Notes under the pieces: generated by a model
What the model was told of the DNA's origin: nothing
The model's input: the letters and a program-made list of their open reading frames with translations, nothing else
Database searches by the model: none
NCBI RefSeq assembly: GCF_014192225.1
Contig: NZ_JACHXS010000001.1
Coordinates: 398,440-462,439, forward strand
Source: Pseudoduganella umbonata
GTDB lineage: Bacteria > Pseudomonadota > Gammaproteobacteria > Burkholderiales > Burkholderiaceae_D
Direction: 5' to 3'
Length of the DNA stretch: 64,000 nucleotides
Program-made: the position numbers and the translations under genes
Part shown: one piece after another, positions 51,553-60,885 of the stretch
Layout: each line of letters opens with the position of its first letter
How positions within the stretch are numbered: the stretch's first letter is position 1

Positions 51553-53040
51553 ATGATGAACCTCCAGGATGTACAGAAGATCTGCGTCGCCGGCGAATGG
51601 CGCCCGGGCGGCGGCGATGTCTACGCCACGCTGTATCCGGCCACCGGCGAAACGGTGTCGACCCTGCGCGCGGCCAGCCTGGCCGACGTGGCCGAAGCGA
51701 TCGAAGGCGCCGACCGCGCCTTCCGCACCAGCGGCTGGGCCCAGCGCAAGCCGCATGAACGGGCCGCCGTGCTGTACCGCGTGGCGCAGCTGATCCGCGA
51801 GCGCGGCGAGGAGCTGGCGCAGCTGCAGCGGCTCGACAACGGCAAGCCGATCTCGGAAACGCGCAACCTCGTCGCCAGCGCGGCCGGCACTTTTCAGTTC
51901 TTTGCCGCGGCGTGCGAGACGCTGGAAGAGACGATCGCGCCGGCGCGCGGCGACTTCCTGTCGATGAGCGTTTACGAGCCGATGGGCGTGGTGGCCGCCA
52001 TCACGCCGTGGAACTCGCCGATCGCCAGCGAGGCGCAGAAGATGGCGCCGGCACTGGCGGCCGGCAACGCGGTGGTCGTCAAGCCGGCCGAGGTGACGCC
52101 GCTGCTGGCGCTGGAACTGGCGCGGATCTGCGAACAGGCCGGCGTGCCGCGCGGCTTGATCAGTGTGCTGCCCGGCAAGGGTTCGGTGATCGGCGACGCC
52201 ATCACGCTGCACCCGCTGGTGCGGCGCGTGTCGTTCACCGGCGGCACCACCACCGGCAAGCACATCGCGCACATCGCCGCCGACAAGATGATGCCGGTGT
52301 CGCTGGAGCTGGGTGGCAAGTCGCCGACCATCGTGTTCGACGATGCCGACCTCGATCACGCGGTGGCGGGCGTGCTGTACGGGATCTTCAGCTCGTCCGG
52401 CGAATCGTGCATCGCCGGCTCGCGGCTGTTCGTCGCGCATGGCATCTACGATGCGTTCCTGGAGCGGCTGGCCGCCGGCGCCGCGGCGCTGCGGGTGGGC
52501 GACCCGGCCGACGAGAAAACGCAGATGGGCCCGCTGATCACCGCGCGGCACCGCGACAGCATCGAATCGTACGTGGCGCTGGGTGTGTCCGAAGGCGGCC
52601 GGCTGCGTACCGGCGGCGCACGGCCACTGGGCGCGCAGTTCGAGCGCGGCAATTACTACCTGCCGACGATCATCGAAGGCGTGCGCAACACCATGCGCAT
52701 CTGCCAGGAAGAGATCTTCGGCCCGGTGCTGGTGGCGATGCCGTTCTCGGATGAAGGCGACCTGGTGGAGCAGGCCAACGACAGCGTGTATGCGCTGGCG
52801 GCCGGCATCTGGACGCAGGACTACAAGAAAGCCTGGCGCTTCGCCCGCGCCGTGCAGGCCGGGAACGTGTGGATCAATACCTATAAACAGTTTTCGATCG
52901 CGACGCCGTTCGGCGGCTGGCGCGACAGCGGGCTGGGGCGCGAGAAGGGCCGCCTCGGCATCCTGCAGTACATGGAACAGAAAAGCGTCTACTGGGGCAT
53001 GAACGACATGCCGCTGCCGTGGGCGCAGGGAGCGAAATGA
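51553..53040 (+). CDS. Aldehyde dehydrogenase
   Basis: 495 residues. N154 (TPWNSP), E252 (LELGGKSP) and the nucleophile C286 (GESCIAGSR) are all present, with the NAD-binding FTGGTTTGK. Length and motifs fit the hydroxymuconic-semialdehyde/betaine-aldehyde branch. With a VOC ring-cleavage gene next to it, a semialdehyde from meta-cleavage is an attractive substrate. The ATG is the first of an ATGATG pair. The stop overlaps the VOC gene. Confidence 0.94.
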   Translation: MMNLQDVQKICVAGEWRPGGGDVYATLYPATGETVSTLRAASLADVAEAIEGADRAFRTSGWAQRKPHERAAVLYRVAQLIRERGEELAQLQRLDNGKPISETRNLVASAAGTFQFFAAACETLEETIAPARGDFLSMSVYEPMGVVAAITPWNSPIASEAQKMAPALAAGNAVVVKPAEVTPLLALELARICEQAGVPRGLISVLPGKGSVIGDAITLHPLVRRVSFTGGTTTGKHIAHIAADKMMPVSLELGGKSPTIVFDDADLDHAVAGVLYGIFSSSGESCIAGSRLFVAHGIYDAFLERLAAGAAALRVGDPADEKTQMGPLITARHRDSIESYVALGVSEGGRLRTGGARPLGAQFERGNYYLPTIIEGVRNTMRICQEEIFGPVLVAMPFSDEGDLVEQANDSVYALAAGIWTQDYKKAWRFARAVQAGNVWINTYKQFSIATPFGGWRDSGLGREKGRLGILQYMEQKSVYWGMNDMPLPWAQGAK

Positions 53041-54002
53041 TGGACGTATCGGGTATCGATGAAATCACCTACGGCGCCGACGACCTGCCGGTCTGCCGTA
53101 CCTTCTTCCTCGACTGGGGCCTGCAGCTGGTCGAGGAGGACGCCAGCCGGCTGGTGTTCGAGTCGCTGAACGGCTGCCGCGTGATCGTGCGGCGCAGCGA
53201 CGATGCGGCGCTGCCGCCGGCGATCGAGCCGGGGCCGACGCTGCGCGAAGTGGTGTGGGGCGTGACTTCCGCCGACGTGGTCGAACGCTTCCGCCAGGTC
53301 GTGCGCGACCTGCCGGGCGCGGTGGACGAGGGCGGCCGTGTCGGCTGCACGGATCCGAACGGCCTGGCGATCCGCTTCCAGGTCAGCCGCAAGCGCGACG
53401 TCGAGGTGGAATGCGCGCAGATGAACACCTGGAGCGACAAGCCGCGCATGAACCGGCGCAGCCCGGCGTACGAGCGCGCCGCGCCGATCGAAGTGGGCCA
53501 CGTGGTGTTCTTCGTGAAGGACGTGGCGGCCTGCGAGCGGTTCTACTGCGAGCGCTTCGGCTTCGTGCCGTCGGACCGCTACCCGGGCCGCGGCGCCTTC
53601 CTGCGCTGCGCCACCGAGGGCGGCCACCACGACATCTTCCTGCTGCAGACGCCGGATGCGAAAGTGGGCCTGAACCACGTGGCCTTCACGGTGCGCGACA
53701 TCCATGAAGTGTTCGGCGGCGGCCTGCACATCGCCCGGCAGGGCCATGAAACGCAGCTGGGCCCGGGCCGGCACCCGATCTCGTCGGCGTACTTCTGGTA
53801 CTTCCGCAATCCGGCCGGCGGCCTGATCTAATACTACGCCGACGAGGACCAGTGCGACGAAGCCTGGGAAGCGCGCGACTTCGAGCCCGGCCCCACCGTC
53901 TTCGCCGAGTGGGCGATCGACGGCGGCCTGGATGGCCACACGCGCCGCCAGCGCAACGCGAAAGCGCCCGAAGGCAAGTTCCTGACCGAAAAGAAATCCT
54001 GA
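53037..54002 (+). pseudogene. VOC extradiol-dioxygenase-like gene with in-frame TAA at metal-ligand codon
   Basis: Two-module VOC protein. The reading frame is clear from the ATG at 53037 (overlapping the ALDH stop) to a TAA at 53829-53831. Beyond it the same frame continues as YYADEDQCDEAWEARDFEPG to a TGA at 54000-54002. The sequence aligns without gaps to the intact paralogue at 12868: FWYFNSPLGCHVEYDADMD against FWYFRNPAGGLI-stop-YYADED. The stop therefore replaces the Glu that is the third metal ligand; H155 and H214 remain. A single G-to-T change in GAA would explain it. The truncated product of 264 residues lacks a complete iron site. Alternatives are readthrough or a sequencing error. 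Confidence 0.88.
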
Positions 54003-54048
54003 GCCCGATCCTGACCCGGATACTGAGCCAATTCCCGAGGAGTACACC

Positions 54049-54276
54049 ATGCACCCACCCCGCTACCTGAACACCCACCAGGCCCGCAACCGCGTGCCGA
54101 CCGCGTGGGAAGACCTGCTCGGCGACTCGATCGAGCGCGCCTTCGCCGCCGGGATCGCCGACCTGCCCGCGCTGGTGGCGCACCTGAACCGCACCGGCCC
54201 GAACTACCCGGGCGGCGGCGAATGGACCGAAGAATCGTACCGCGCCGAGATCGCGCGCCTTGCCGCCGAATGCTGA
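54049..54276 (+). CDS. Small recombinase-like HTH protein of Rieske operons
   Basis: 75 residues; CGAGGAG lies ahead of the ATG. The WEDLLGDSIERAFAAGI helix and the later GPNYPGGGEWTEESYRAEI stretch resemble the small 'recombinase-like helix-turn-helix' proteins often encoded just before Rieske oxygenase subunits. No metal or catalytic residues. It may be an assembly factor or a small subunit of the oxygenase. That assignment rests on memory of the family and context, so it is moderate. Confidence 0.65.
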   Translation: MHPPRYLNTHQARNRVPTAWEDLLGDSIERAFAAGIADLPALVAHLNRTGPNYPGGGEWTEESYRAEIARLAAEC

Positions 54277-54289
54277 AAGGAACCCAGTG

Positions 54290-55324
54290 ATGAGAACCGT
54301 AGCCAATGACCCCGTCGATGCCGTGCTCGCGGCCGGCCTGAAGGATTTGTGGTACCCGATCTGCCCGTCGCACTTCGTGGCGGAAAAGCCCGTGTCGCTG
54401 CGCCGGCTGGGCAGGAAATTCGTACTGTGGCGCGAGACCAATGGCACGCTGCATGCGCTGGAAGACCATTGCCCGCACCGCGGCGCGCCGCTGTCGCAGG
54501 GCATCGCGCTGGGCGACCGCATCGCCTGCGGCTATCACGGCGTGCAGGTGCGCTTCGACGGCGTCGTGACCAGCGTGCCGGGCAGCCCGGGCTGCAAGCT
54601 GGAAGGCGCGAAAGCCACGCGCTCGTTCCACGTGCAGGAAGCGGCCGGTGCGATCTTCCTCTACAACGCCAGCAAGGACGTCGACGAGCCGCCGCCGCTG
54701 CGCCTGCCCGAGGAGCTGTCGAGCCCCGAGTACTCGAACTTCCTGTGCTACGTGGAGTGGAACGGCGATTACCGCTACGTGCTGGACAACGTGCTCGATC
54801 CCATGCACGGCACCTTCCTGCACAAGCAGTCGCACTCGATGGCCGAAGGCGATTCCACCGCCGCCTTCCGCGTGCGCGACACCGATACCGGCTTCGTGTT
54901 CGAGAAGGAAGCGCAGCGCGGCGTGAACTTCGACTGGACCGAATACGGCGAGACGGGCATCCAGTGGATGCGTCTCGAGATCCCGTATCCGAAGACGGGC
55001 GGCCCGGGCGGCAACTTCATCATCGTCGGCGGCTATGCGCCGATGGAGACGGGGGCGACGGCCGTGTTCTTCTGGCGCGTGCGCAAGGTGCAGGACTGGC
55101 AGCGCGACACGTGGCGCTTCCTGTACAAGAACCGCCTGGAAGCGCGCCACTGGCACGTGCTGGAACAGGACCGCGTGATTCTCGAGGCAATGGAGCCGGA
55201 TGCCAACCAGCGCGAAATGCTGTACCAGCACGACATGGGCATCGTGCGCCTGCGGCGGCACCTGCGCAGCCTGGCGAAAGCCGAATTGGCAAGAAGCGTG
55301 GCCGCGGAAGAAGCCGGGAACTGA
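54290..55324 (+). CDS. Rieske [2Fe-2S] aromatic oxygenase, cluster 2
   Basis: 344 residues from the ATG at 54290 (AAAGGAA). Rieske ligands are C61-P-H63 and C80-x2-H83 in CPHRGAPLS and CGYHG; the catalytic iron site is DNVLDPMHGTFLH (D-x2-H-x4-H). It belongs to the VanA/phthalate-dioxygenase-like group and is paired with the reductase at 55337. It should perform the first hydroxylation or demethylation of the compound taken up by the ABC importer. Confidence 0.93.
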   Translation: MRTVANDPVDAVLAAGLKDLWYPICPSHFVAEKPVSLRRLGRKFVLWRETNGTLHALEDHCPHRGAPLSQGIALGDRIACGYHGVQVRFDGVVTSVPGSPGCKLEGAKATRSFHVQEAAGAIFLYNASKDVDEPPPLRLPEELSSPEYSNFLCYVEWNGDYRYVLDNVLDPMHGTFLHKQSHSMAEGDSTAAFRVRDTDTGFVFEKEAQRGVNFDWTEYGETGIQWMRLEIPYPKTGGPGGNFIIVGGYAPMETGATAVFFWRVRKVQDWQRDTWRFLYKNRLEARHWHVLEQDRVILEAMEPDANQREMLYQHDMGIVRLRRHLRSLAKAELARSVAAEEAGN

Positions 55325-55336
55325 CAGGGGAACATC

Positions 55337-56290
55337 ATGAGCAACAGCCAACAGATCGCGGTGCGCGTGCAGGCGATGCGCTACGAGGCCGCCGGCATCG
55401 TCAGCGTGGAACTGGTGCCGCCGCAGGGCGGGGAACTGCCGGCATTCGAGGCCGGCGCCCATATCGACCTGCACCTGCCGAATGGCGTGGTGCGCAGCTA
55501 TTCGCTGTGGAACCCGCCGCAGGAACGGCACCGCTACGTGATCGGCGTGCTGCACGACCGGAACAGCCGCGGCGGCTCGCGCTACGTGCACGAGCAGCTG
55601 CGGGTCGGCGCGGCCATCACGATCGGCGCGCCGCGCAACAACTTCCCGCTCGACGTGGCGGCGGCGCATACGGTGCTGGTGGCCGGCGGCATCGGCATCA
55701 CGCCGATCCTCGGCATGCTGCGCGAGCTGCAACGGCTTGGCAAGTCGGTGGAACTGCTGTACTGCGCGCGCAGCCGTAGCGAAGCGGCGTTCGCCGACGC
55801 GCTGGCGGCGGAAGAGGGCGTGCGCGTGCACTTCGACGGCGAGGCGGGCGGTCCGCCGGACCTGCGCGGCTTCCTGGCCGCGAAATCGCCGGCCGACCAC
55901 TTCTATTGCTGCGGTCCGACGCCGATGCTGAACGCCTTTGAAAGTACCTGCGCCGAGCTGGGCCTGCCGAACGTGCACATCGAACGCTTCGCGCCGGCCG
56001 AGCCGGCCGTGGCGACGCAGGGCAGCGCCTACGAGTGCCAGCTGGCGCGCTCGCAGAAGCTGATCCTCGTCCCGCCCGGTAAATCGCTGCTCGATGCGTT
56101 GCTGGAAGCGGGCGCCGACGTCGACCACAGCTGCCGCGAGGGCGTGTGCGGCTCGTGCGAGACGGCCGTGCTGGACGGCATGCCCGAGCACCGCGACGGT
56201 GTGCTGACGAAAGCCGAGCGCGAGTCCGGCAAGACGATGATGGTCTGCGTGTCCGGCTGCAAGGGCCGGCGCCTCGTGCTGGACCTGTAG
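55337..56290 (+). CDS. PDR/VanB-type oxidoreductase, cluster 2
   Basis: 317 residues: FMN/NAD reductase followed by a C-terminal [2Fe-2S] domain (SCREGVCGSCETAV, later VCVSGC). Motifs VVRSYSLWN and VAGGIGITPILGML mark flavin and NAD binding. It is the dedicated reductase of the Rieske oxygenase encoded 12 bp upstream. The same layout occurs in the cluster 1 reductase at 7254. It is the last gene before the terminator. Confidence 0.93.
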   Translation: MSNSQQIAVRVQAMRYEAAGIVSVELVPPQGGELPAFEAGAHIDLHLPNGVVRSYSLWNPPQERHRYVIGVLHDRNSRGGSRYVHEQLRVGAAITIGAPRNNFPLDVAAAHTVLVAGGIGITPILGMLRELQRLGKSVELLYCARSRSEAAFADALAAEEGVRVHFDGEAGGPPDLRGFLAAKSPADHFYCCGPTPMLNAFESTCAELGLPNVHIERFAPAEPAVATQGSAYECQLARSQKLILVPPGKSLLDALLEAGADVDHSCREGVCGSCETAVLDGMPEHRDGVLTKAERESGKTMMVCVSGCKGRRLVLDL

Positions 56291-56345
56291 CGGTCCGCAA
56301 TGGGGGCAGGCGGGCGACGCGCCTGCTCCCGGGCGCTTTTGCTTG

Positions 56346-56380
56346 AAAAAACCTGGCCGTACGGCGGCCCGGTTTTTTTT
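56346..56380 (+). terminator. Rho-independent terminator of cluster 2 operon
   Basis: AACCTGGCCG and CGGCCCGGTT pair with one mismatch around a short TACGG loop, followed by eight T. The complementary A run ahead makes it possibly bidirectional. It ends the 14-kb operon 56 bp after the reductase stop and separates it from the porin promoter. Confidence 0.8.
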
Positions 56381-56406
56381 GCGCCCAAATTTGCTTGTGA
56401 GACGAC

Positions 56407-56422
56407 GTTTTATCGATAAAAC
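56407..56422. promoter_or_regulatory. GTTTTA-N4-TAAAAC palindrome, cluster 2 operator copy 2
   Basis: GTTTTATCGATAAAAC followed by GCGG and ATTT. Its arms, spacing and downstream flank match the site at 42248. It lies 38 bp before the porin ATG, a position suited to control of the porin by the same regulator. TGAGAC just upstream also recalls the TGAGACA next to the operon's second palindrome. Confidence 0.6.
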
Positions 56423-56459
56423 GCGGCATTTGCCGCTCGAAAATCCAAGGGAGTTCGCA

Positions 56460-57551
56460 ATGAAAAAGCATCTGTACGCCATGGCCGCCGTCGCTGCAAC
56501 CGGCGCTTTCGCCGCCGGTCCGGCCCTCGCGCAAAGCAATATCACGATCTACGGCAGCCTCGATGCCGGTGTCGCCTGGATCGACAACCTGAACGGCAGT
56601 TCCACCAGCCGCCTCGACCAGGGCACGATGCAGCCGGACCGCTTCGGCTTTCGCGGCACCGAAGACCTGGGCAATGGCCTGAAGGCCGTGTTCCAGCTGG
56701 AAGGCGGTTTCGGTACCGACACGGGCAATATGGTCAGCGCCAACCGCCTGTTCAACCGGCTCAGCATCGTCGGCCTGTCCGGCAGCTTCGGCACCGTCAC
56801 GCTGGGTAACATGCCCGATATCGTGTTCGACTATGCGGGCAAGCTGTCGAACGGCTTCCAGCTGACCAATTTCTACCTGTTCCACCCGGGGAACCTGGAT
56901 ACGCTGGCCAACACCTACCAGTTCAACAACTCGGTGCGCTATACCTCGCCCACGGTGAATGGCCTGGCGTTCAGCGCGATGGTCGGTGCCGGCGAGCAGC
57001 CGGAGCGTTCCAGCAGGAACCGCAATACCAGCGCGGGCGCCACCTATACCAACGGCGCGCTGCGCATGGCGCTGGCCTACAGCCGCCAGAACGACCGCGC
57101 GGCCGGCTACTCGGGCGCCTTCCTGTCCTCGCTGAACCTCGGCAATGCGGCCACGGTGTTCGACCGGCTGACCACGTGGGCGGGCGGCGCCGGCTACACG
57201 GTGGGCGACTGGCGGCTGAATGCGTTGTATACGCAAAGCACGGTGGACCTGCCATCGACGTCGTTCCGCCAGCGCAACCTGGACCTGGGAGCGGCATGGC
57301 GCTACGGAGCGCGGTCCACGGTCAACCTTGGATACACTCGCAGCCAGGTGAGCGGAAGCCTGGACGATGCAAAGTACGATCAGGCCAGTGCCAGCCATGT
57401 GGTTGCCTTGTCGAAGCGCACGGAATTCTACGTTCAGGCGGCTTACCAGAAGGCGGGCGGTTCGGCCAGCTTCGCGTTCCAGAACTATGCCGGCGCCTCG
57501 GGCGACGACAGCCAGGTCGTCACCACGATCGGCGTCCACCACCTGTTCTGA
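56460..57551 (+). CDS. Gram-negative porin (OmpC-like, Burkholderiales type)
   Basis: 363 residues from the ATG at 56460. The signal peptide ends GPALAQ and the mature start [16 protein letters not shown] is the standard porin opening. [20 protein letters not shown] is the next conserved block, and the protein ends GVHHLF with the C-terminal Phe. It forms a trimeric 16-strand channel. Its promoter shares a palindrome with the cluster 2 operon, so it is likely the outer-membrane entry for that substrate. Confidence 0.93.
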   Translation: MKKHLYAMAAVAATGAFAAGPALAQSNITIYGSLDAGVAWIDNLNGSSTSRLDQGTMQPDRFGFRGTEDLGNGLKAVFQLEGGFGTDTGNMVSANRLFNRLSIVGLSGSFGTVTLGNMPDIVFDYAGKLSNGFQLTNFYLFHPGNLDTLANTYQFNNSVRYTSPTVNGLAFSAMVGAGEQPERSSRNRNTSAGATYTNGALRMALAYSRQNDRAAGYSGAFLSSLNLGNAATVFDRLTTWAGGAGYTVGDWRLNALYTQSTVDLPSTSFRQRNLDLGAAWRYGARSTVNLGYTRSQVSGSLDDAKYDQASASHVVALSKRTEFYVQAAYQKAGGSASFAFQNYAGASGDDSQVVTTIGVHHLF

Positions 57552-57562
57552 CCGGAGTCCGC

Positions 57563-59140
57563 ATGCCAGTACGACTGAAGATCGGCGCACGCCTCGCGAT
57601 TGCTTTCGGCCTCGTGATCCTGCTGCTCGGCGGGACCGTCGCGGTGGCCCTGCAAAGCGTCGCCGCACTGAACGGCGCCACGCGGCAGATCGTCGAAGAC
57701 CGCTATCCGCAGGTGGTGCTGGCCAACCAGCTGGTGCACCAGCTGAACGAGAATGCGGTCGCCATGCGCAACCTGCTGTTGGCCGGCGGCCGCAGGGAGA
57801 TCGACGCCATCGCCGCCGGCAACGCGGCGATCGACGACCGGCTGCGGCAGCTGGAAGCGCGGCTGTCCAGCGAGGCCGGCCGCAAGGCTTACCGGGATAT
57901 CCTGGCGCTGCGCGCGAACTACGCGGCGGGCGAGGGCGAGTTCCTGCGGCTGGCGGGTGCCGGCGACACGGCCGGTGCAACCGCCCTGCTGACGGGCCGC
58001 CTGCGGCAGGACCAGGTGGCCTACACGGACCGCATCAAGGGGTTCCTGGCGGGCGGCGGCAAGCTGATGGAAAAAAGCGGGCGCGAAGCGGATGAACTGT
58101 ACCGCACCAAGCGGCTGCACATCGCCGTGCTGGCACTGGCCGCGTGTGCGCTGGCGGCCGGCTTCGGGATCTGGATCACGCGCTCGATCACCGGTCCGCT
58201 GCGCGAGGCGGTGCGGGTCGCGCATACTGTCGCTGGCGGCGACCTTACCAGCGACATCACGGTGCGCCGGGGCGACGAAGTGGGAGAACTGATGGGAGCA
58301 TTGAAAGACATGAACGACAACCTGCGGCGCATCGTCAGCGAAGTGCGCGGCGGTACGGAGGCCATCGCGCTCGGCGCGCGCGAAATCGCGCAAGGCAACA
58401 TGGATCTGTCCGCCCGCACCGAGCAGCAGGCCAGCGCGCTGGAACAGACCGCGTCCGCGATGGAACAGCTGACGTCCACCGTGGGACAGAATGCCGAGCA
58501 TGCGCGCACTTCCCGCGAGCGCGCCCGGGAGGCGTCGGGCATCGCCACCGGCAGCAGCGAGGTGGTGGGCCAGGTGGAGCGGACGATGGAAGAGATCACC
58601 GGCTCGTCGCGCCAGATCGCGGAGATCACGGGCGTGATCGACGGCATTGCGTTCCAGACCAATATCCTCGCGCTGAACGCGGCCGTGGAAGCGGCCCGCG
58701 CCGGCGAACAGGGGCGCGGATTCGCCGTGGTGGCGTCCGAAGTGCGCACGCTGGCACAGCGTTCGGCCGCGGCCGCGCGCGACATCAAGGGCCTGATCGA
58801 GGCATCGGCCGCCAGCGTCGACAACGGCAGCCGGCTGGCCCGGCAGGCCGGGGAGTCCATGCGCAACGTGGTCGACAGCGTGGCCGGGGTGGCGGAAACC
58901 GTGGCGGAAATCGCCGCCGCCAGCGCCGAGCAGAGCAGCGGGCTGGAGCAGGTGAACCAGGCCGTCATCTCGATGGACACCGTGACCCAGCAGAACGCCG
59001 CGCTGGTGGAGCAGGCGGCGGCCGCCGCGCAATCGCTGCAGGATCGCGCCGCCGGGCTGGCGCAACTGGTCAGCACCTTCCGCCTCGATGGCGGCCGGCC
59101 GGTCGCGACGGTACCCTACGGGCGCAGGCTGGCGGCGTGA
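57563..59140 (+). CDS. Methyl-accepting chemotaxis protein
   Basis: 525 residues. Membrane helix at about 10-32 ([20 protein letters not shown]), a four-helix-bundle periplasmic sensor up to about 188, a second helix ([20 protein letters not shown]), a HAMP domain, and the cytoplasmic signalling hairpin. The hairpin tip is [20 protein letters not shown], the receptor hallmark. The gene follows the porin by 11 bp, so it may be induced with cluster 2 and steer cells toward its substrate. The next gene (FRG) overlaps or abuts its stop. Confidence 0.94.
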   Translation: MPVRLKIGARLAIAFGLVILLLGGTVAVALQSVAALNGATRQIVEDRYPQVVLANQLVHQLNENAVAMRNLLLAGGRREIDAIAAGNAAIDDRLRQLEARLSSEAGRKAYRDILALRANYAAGEGEFLRLAGAGDTAGATALLTGRLRQDQVAYTDRIKGFLAGGGKLMEKSGREADELYRTKRLHIAVLALAACALAAGFGIWITRSITGPLREAVRVAHTVAGGDLTSDITVRRGDEVGELMGALKDMNDNLRRIVSEVRGGTEAIALGAREIAQGNMDLSARTEQQASALEQTASAMEQLTSTVGQNAEHARTSRERAREASGIATGSSEVVGQVERTMEEITGSSRQIAEITGVIDGIAFQTNILALNAAVEAARAGEQGRGFAVVASEVRTLAQRSAAAARDIKGLIEASAASVDNGSRLARQAGESMRNVVDSVAGVAETVAEIAAASAEQSSGLEQVNQAVISMDTVTQQNAALVEQAAAAAQSLQDRAAGLAQLVSTFRLDGGRPVATVPYGRRLAA

Positions 59141-59145
59141 GCGCG

Positions 59146-59943
59146 ATGGAAGAACTGACTGTCGGCAGCTGGAACGAATTCGTCGCGCTCGGCGGGGAGC
59201 TGGACGGCTGGGCGTTCCGCGGCCAGCAGGACGCGCGCTGGCCCCTGCTGACGTCGCTGTCGCGCTACCTGGTGGCCTATGTGCCCGACCAGGCCAGCTG
59301 GCGGCTGCGCGAGGAGCGCGCCATCCGCATCTTCCGGCGCAAGGCCCACAATTACCTCGACAACCCGGCCGTGCTGGACAACGCGCTGCGCTGCCTGGCC
59401 CTGATGCAGCACCACGGCGCGCCGACGCGGCTGCTCGATTTCACCAAGTCGCCGTTCGTGGCAGTGTTCTTCGCACTCGAGCGGGCCACGGTGGATGCGG
59501 CGATCTACGCATTGAACACGCCGCGGCTGTGGAGCGCGGCGCCGCGCCGCCAGCCGGCGATGGACCGCAACGCCATCGATCCGCGGCTGTCCGGCAATTT
59601 CGCCCGGCTGTTCCTGCCCAATACCAACGCCATCATCTGGACCGGCGAGCCGACCGAGATGGACCGCCGCCTGGTGGCGCAGTCGGGCACGCTGGTGGTA
59701 CCCGGCATGCTCGACAAGCCGCTCGACGAAATCCTGCGCCACTATGCCGACAGCGGCACGCTGCTGAAGAAGATCGTGCTGCCGATCGGCATCCGCGAGG
59801 AAGCGATGAAGGCGCTGTACCGGATGAATATCACCAACGCCACGCTGTTCCCCGACCTCGACGGCCTGGCCCGGTCGATCGGCATGGAGCTGGAGATGGA
59901 GTGGCCAGGCGTGCCGGGCACCGGCGAACTGCGCGACCTCTAA
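59146..59943 (+). CDS. FRG-domain protein
   Basis: 265 residues; a GTG at 59137 overlapping the chemoreceptor stop (GTGA) is an alternative start. The FRG core is clear: WAFRGQQDARWPLLTSLSRY near the N-terminus and QHHGAPTRLLDFTKSPFVAV with FFAL. The domain is widespread in mobile and accessory regions and is of uncertain biochemistry. Its occurrence beside stress and defence genes is known, and a CHAT gene lies 1.2 kb further on. Co-transcription with the chemoreceptor is possible but unusual. Confidence 0.82.
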   Translation: MEELTVGSWNEFVALGGELDGWAFRGQQDARWPLLTSLSRYLVAYVPDQASWRLREERAIRIFRRKAHNYLDNPAVLDNALRCLALMQHHGAPTRLLDFTKSPFVAVFFALERATVDAAIYALNTPRLWSAAPRRQPAMDRNAIDPRLSGNFARLFLPNTNAIIWTGEPTEMDRRLVAQSGTLVVPGMLDKPLDEILRHYADSGTLLKKIVLPIGIREEAMKALYRMNITNATLFPDLDGLARSIGMELEMEWPGVPGTGELRDL

Positions 59944-59955
59944 GCCGCCCGCAGA

Positions 59956-60184
59956 TTTTTGAAATGGGTGTTCCCAGAAAATAGGTGTCTGTCACCGGTT
60001 TTTTTGGAATGGATGTTCCCAGAAAACCGGTGACAGACACCGGTTTTTTTGAAATGGGTGTTCCCAGAAAATAGGTGTCTGTCACCGGTTTTTTTGGAAT
60101 GGGTATTCCCAGAAAATAGGTGTCTGTCACCAGTTTTTTGGAATAGGTGTTTCCAGAAAACCGGTGACAGACACCGGTTTTTTT
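59956..60184. repeat. 45-bp tandem array, five copies, between convergent genes
   Basis: TTCCCAGAAAA (TTTCCAGAAAA in the last) recurs at 59971, 60016, 60061, 60106 and 60151, an exact 45-bp period, each followed by a 13-bp core and a T run. Units 1, 3 and 4 carry the core as GGTGTCTGTCACC; units 2 and 5 carry its reverse complement GGTGACAGACACC. Where the core is inverted, AACCGGTG...CACCGGTT extends into a longer hairpin with T runs. It may terminate transcription from both the FRG and aquaporin genes. Confidence 0.88.
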
Positions 60185-60213
60185 GCAACGTTTTCGCGAT
60201 GGGTGGTGTGCCG

Positions 60214-60885
60214 TCAGGTGCGCACCGCGGTGCGGGCCGGCCCGAAGAGCCAGATGAAGACCGCTGTCGCGGCAGCGGCGCCGGCCAGTTGCGACAGCAC
60301 GAAGGCGGGCGCGTCGGCCAGCCGCAGCGCGCCGCCTTCGCCGATCGACCGGGCCAGCGTCAGCGCCGGGTTCATGAAGGCCGAGGACGAGCTGAACCAG
60401 CAGGCCGCCATCACGTAGGCCGAGACGGCGAACGGCGCCACGACCGGGCGGGCGCGCCCGCAGCCGATGAACACGCACACCATGCCGAAGGTGGCGACGA
60501 ATTCGCCCAGCCACTGGCCGCCGCCGCCGCTTGCCTGCCGCGGGATCGCCATCAGGTCCAGTCCGTACATGCCGTGCACTGCGGCCACGCCGGCCAGCGC
60601 GCCGGCCACCTGCACCACGATATAGGGCGCGACGTGTTCGCGCCGCAGCTTGCCGCGCCACGCTTCGGACAGCGTCAGTACCGGATTGAACAGGCCGCCG
60701 GAGATGTTGCCGAACGTGAGGATCAGCACCGCCAGCCCGGTGGCGCCGACCAGAGCGCTGACCAGCAGCGCCATCGCGGCATCGCCGGCCGCGAGCCGCC
60801 GCGCGGCAATGGTGGCGCCGCCGCCGATTGCCAGCAGCAGTGCGGTGCCGATGAATTCGGCCGCCAGACGCTTTGCGATAGCCAT
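60214..60885 (-). CDS. Aquaporin/MIP family channel
   Basis: 223 residues from the ATG at 60885, with GGGAAGGG 5 bases ahead; a GTG at 60891 is possible but less well placed. Six membrane helices and the two half-helix motifs are present as GLFNPVLTL (NPV form) and AFMNPALTLARS (NPA). The first motif is the non-canonical NPV. The selectivity residues cannot be assigned from sequence alone, so water and small solutes are both possible. Convergent with the FRG gene. Confidence 0.9.
   Translation of the reverse strand: MAIAKRLAAEFIGTALLLAIGGGATIAARRLAAGDAAMALLVSALVGATGLAVLILTFGNISGGLFNPVLTLSEAWRGKLRREHVAPYIVVQVAGALAGVAAVHGMYGLDLMAIPRQASGGGGQWLGEFVATFGMVCVFIGCGRARPVVAPFAVSAYVMAACWFSSSSAFMNPALTLARSIGEGGALRLADAPAFVLSQLAGAAAATAVFIWLFGPARTAVRT

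Noticed and set aside
53834..56545. A 903-codon minus-strand frame opposite the Rieske and reductase genes
   Set aside because: Same kind of antisense shadow; the plus-strand product has intact Rieske and ferredoxin motifs.
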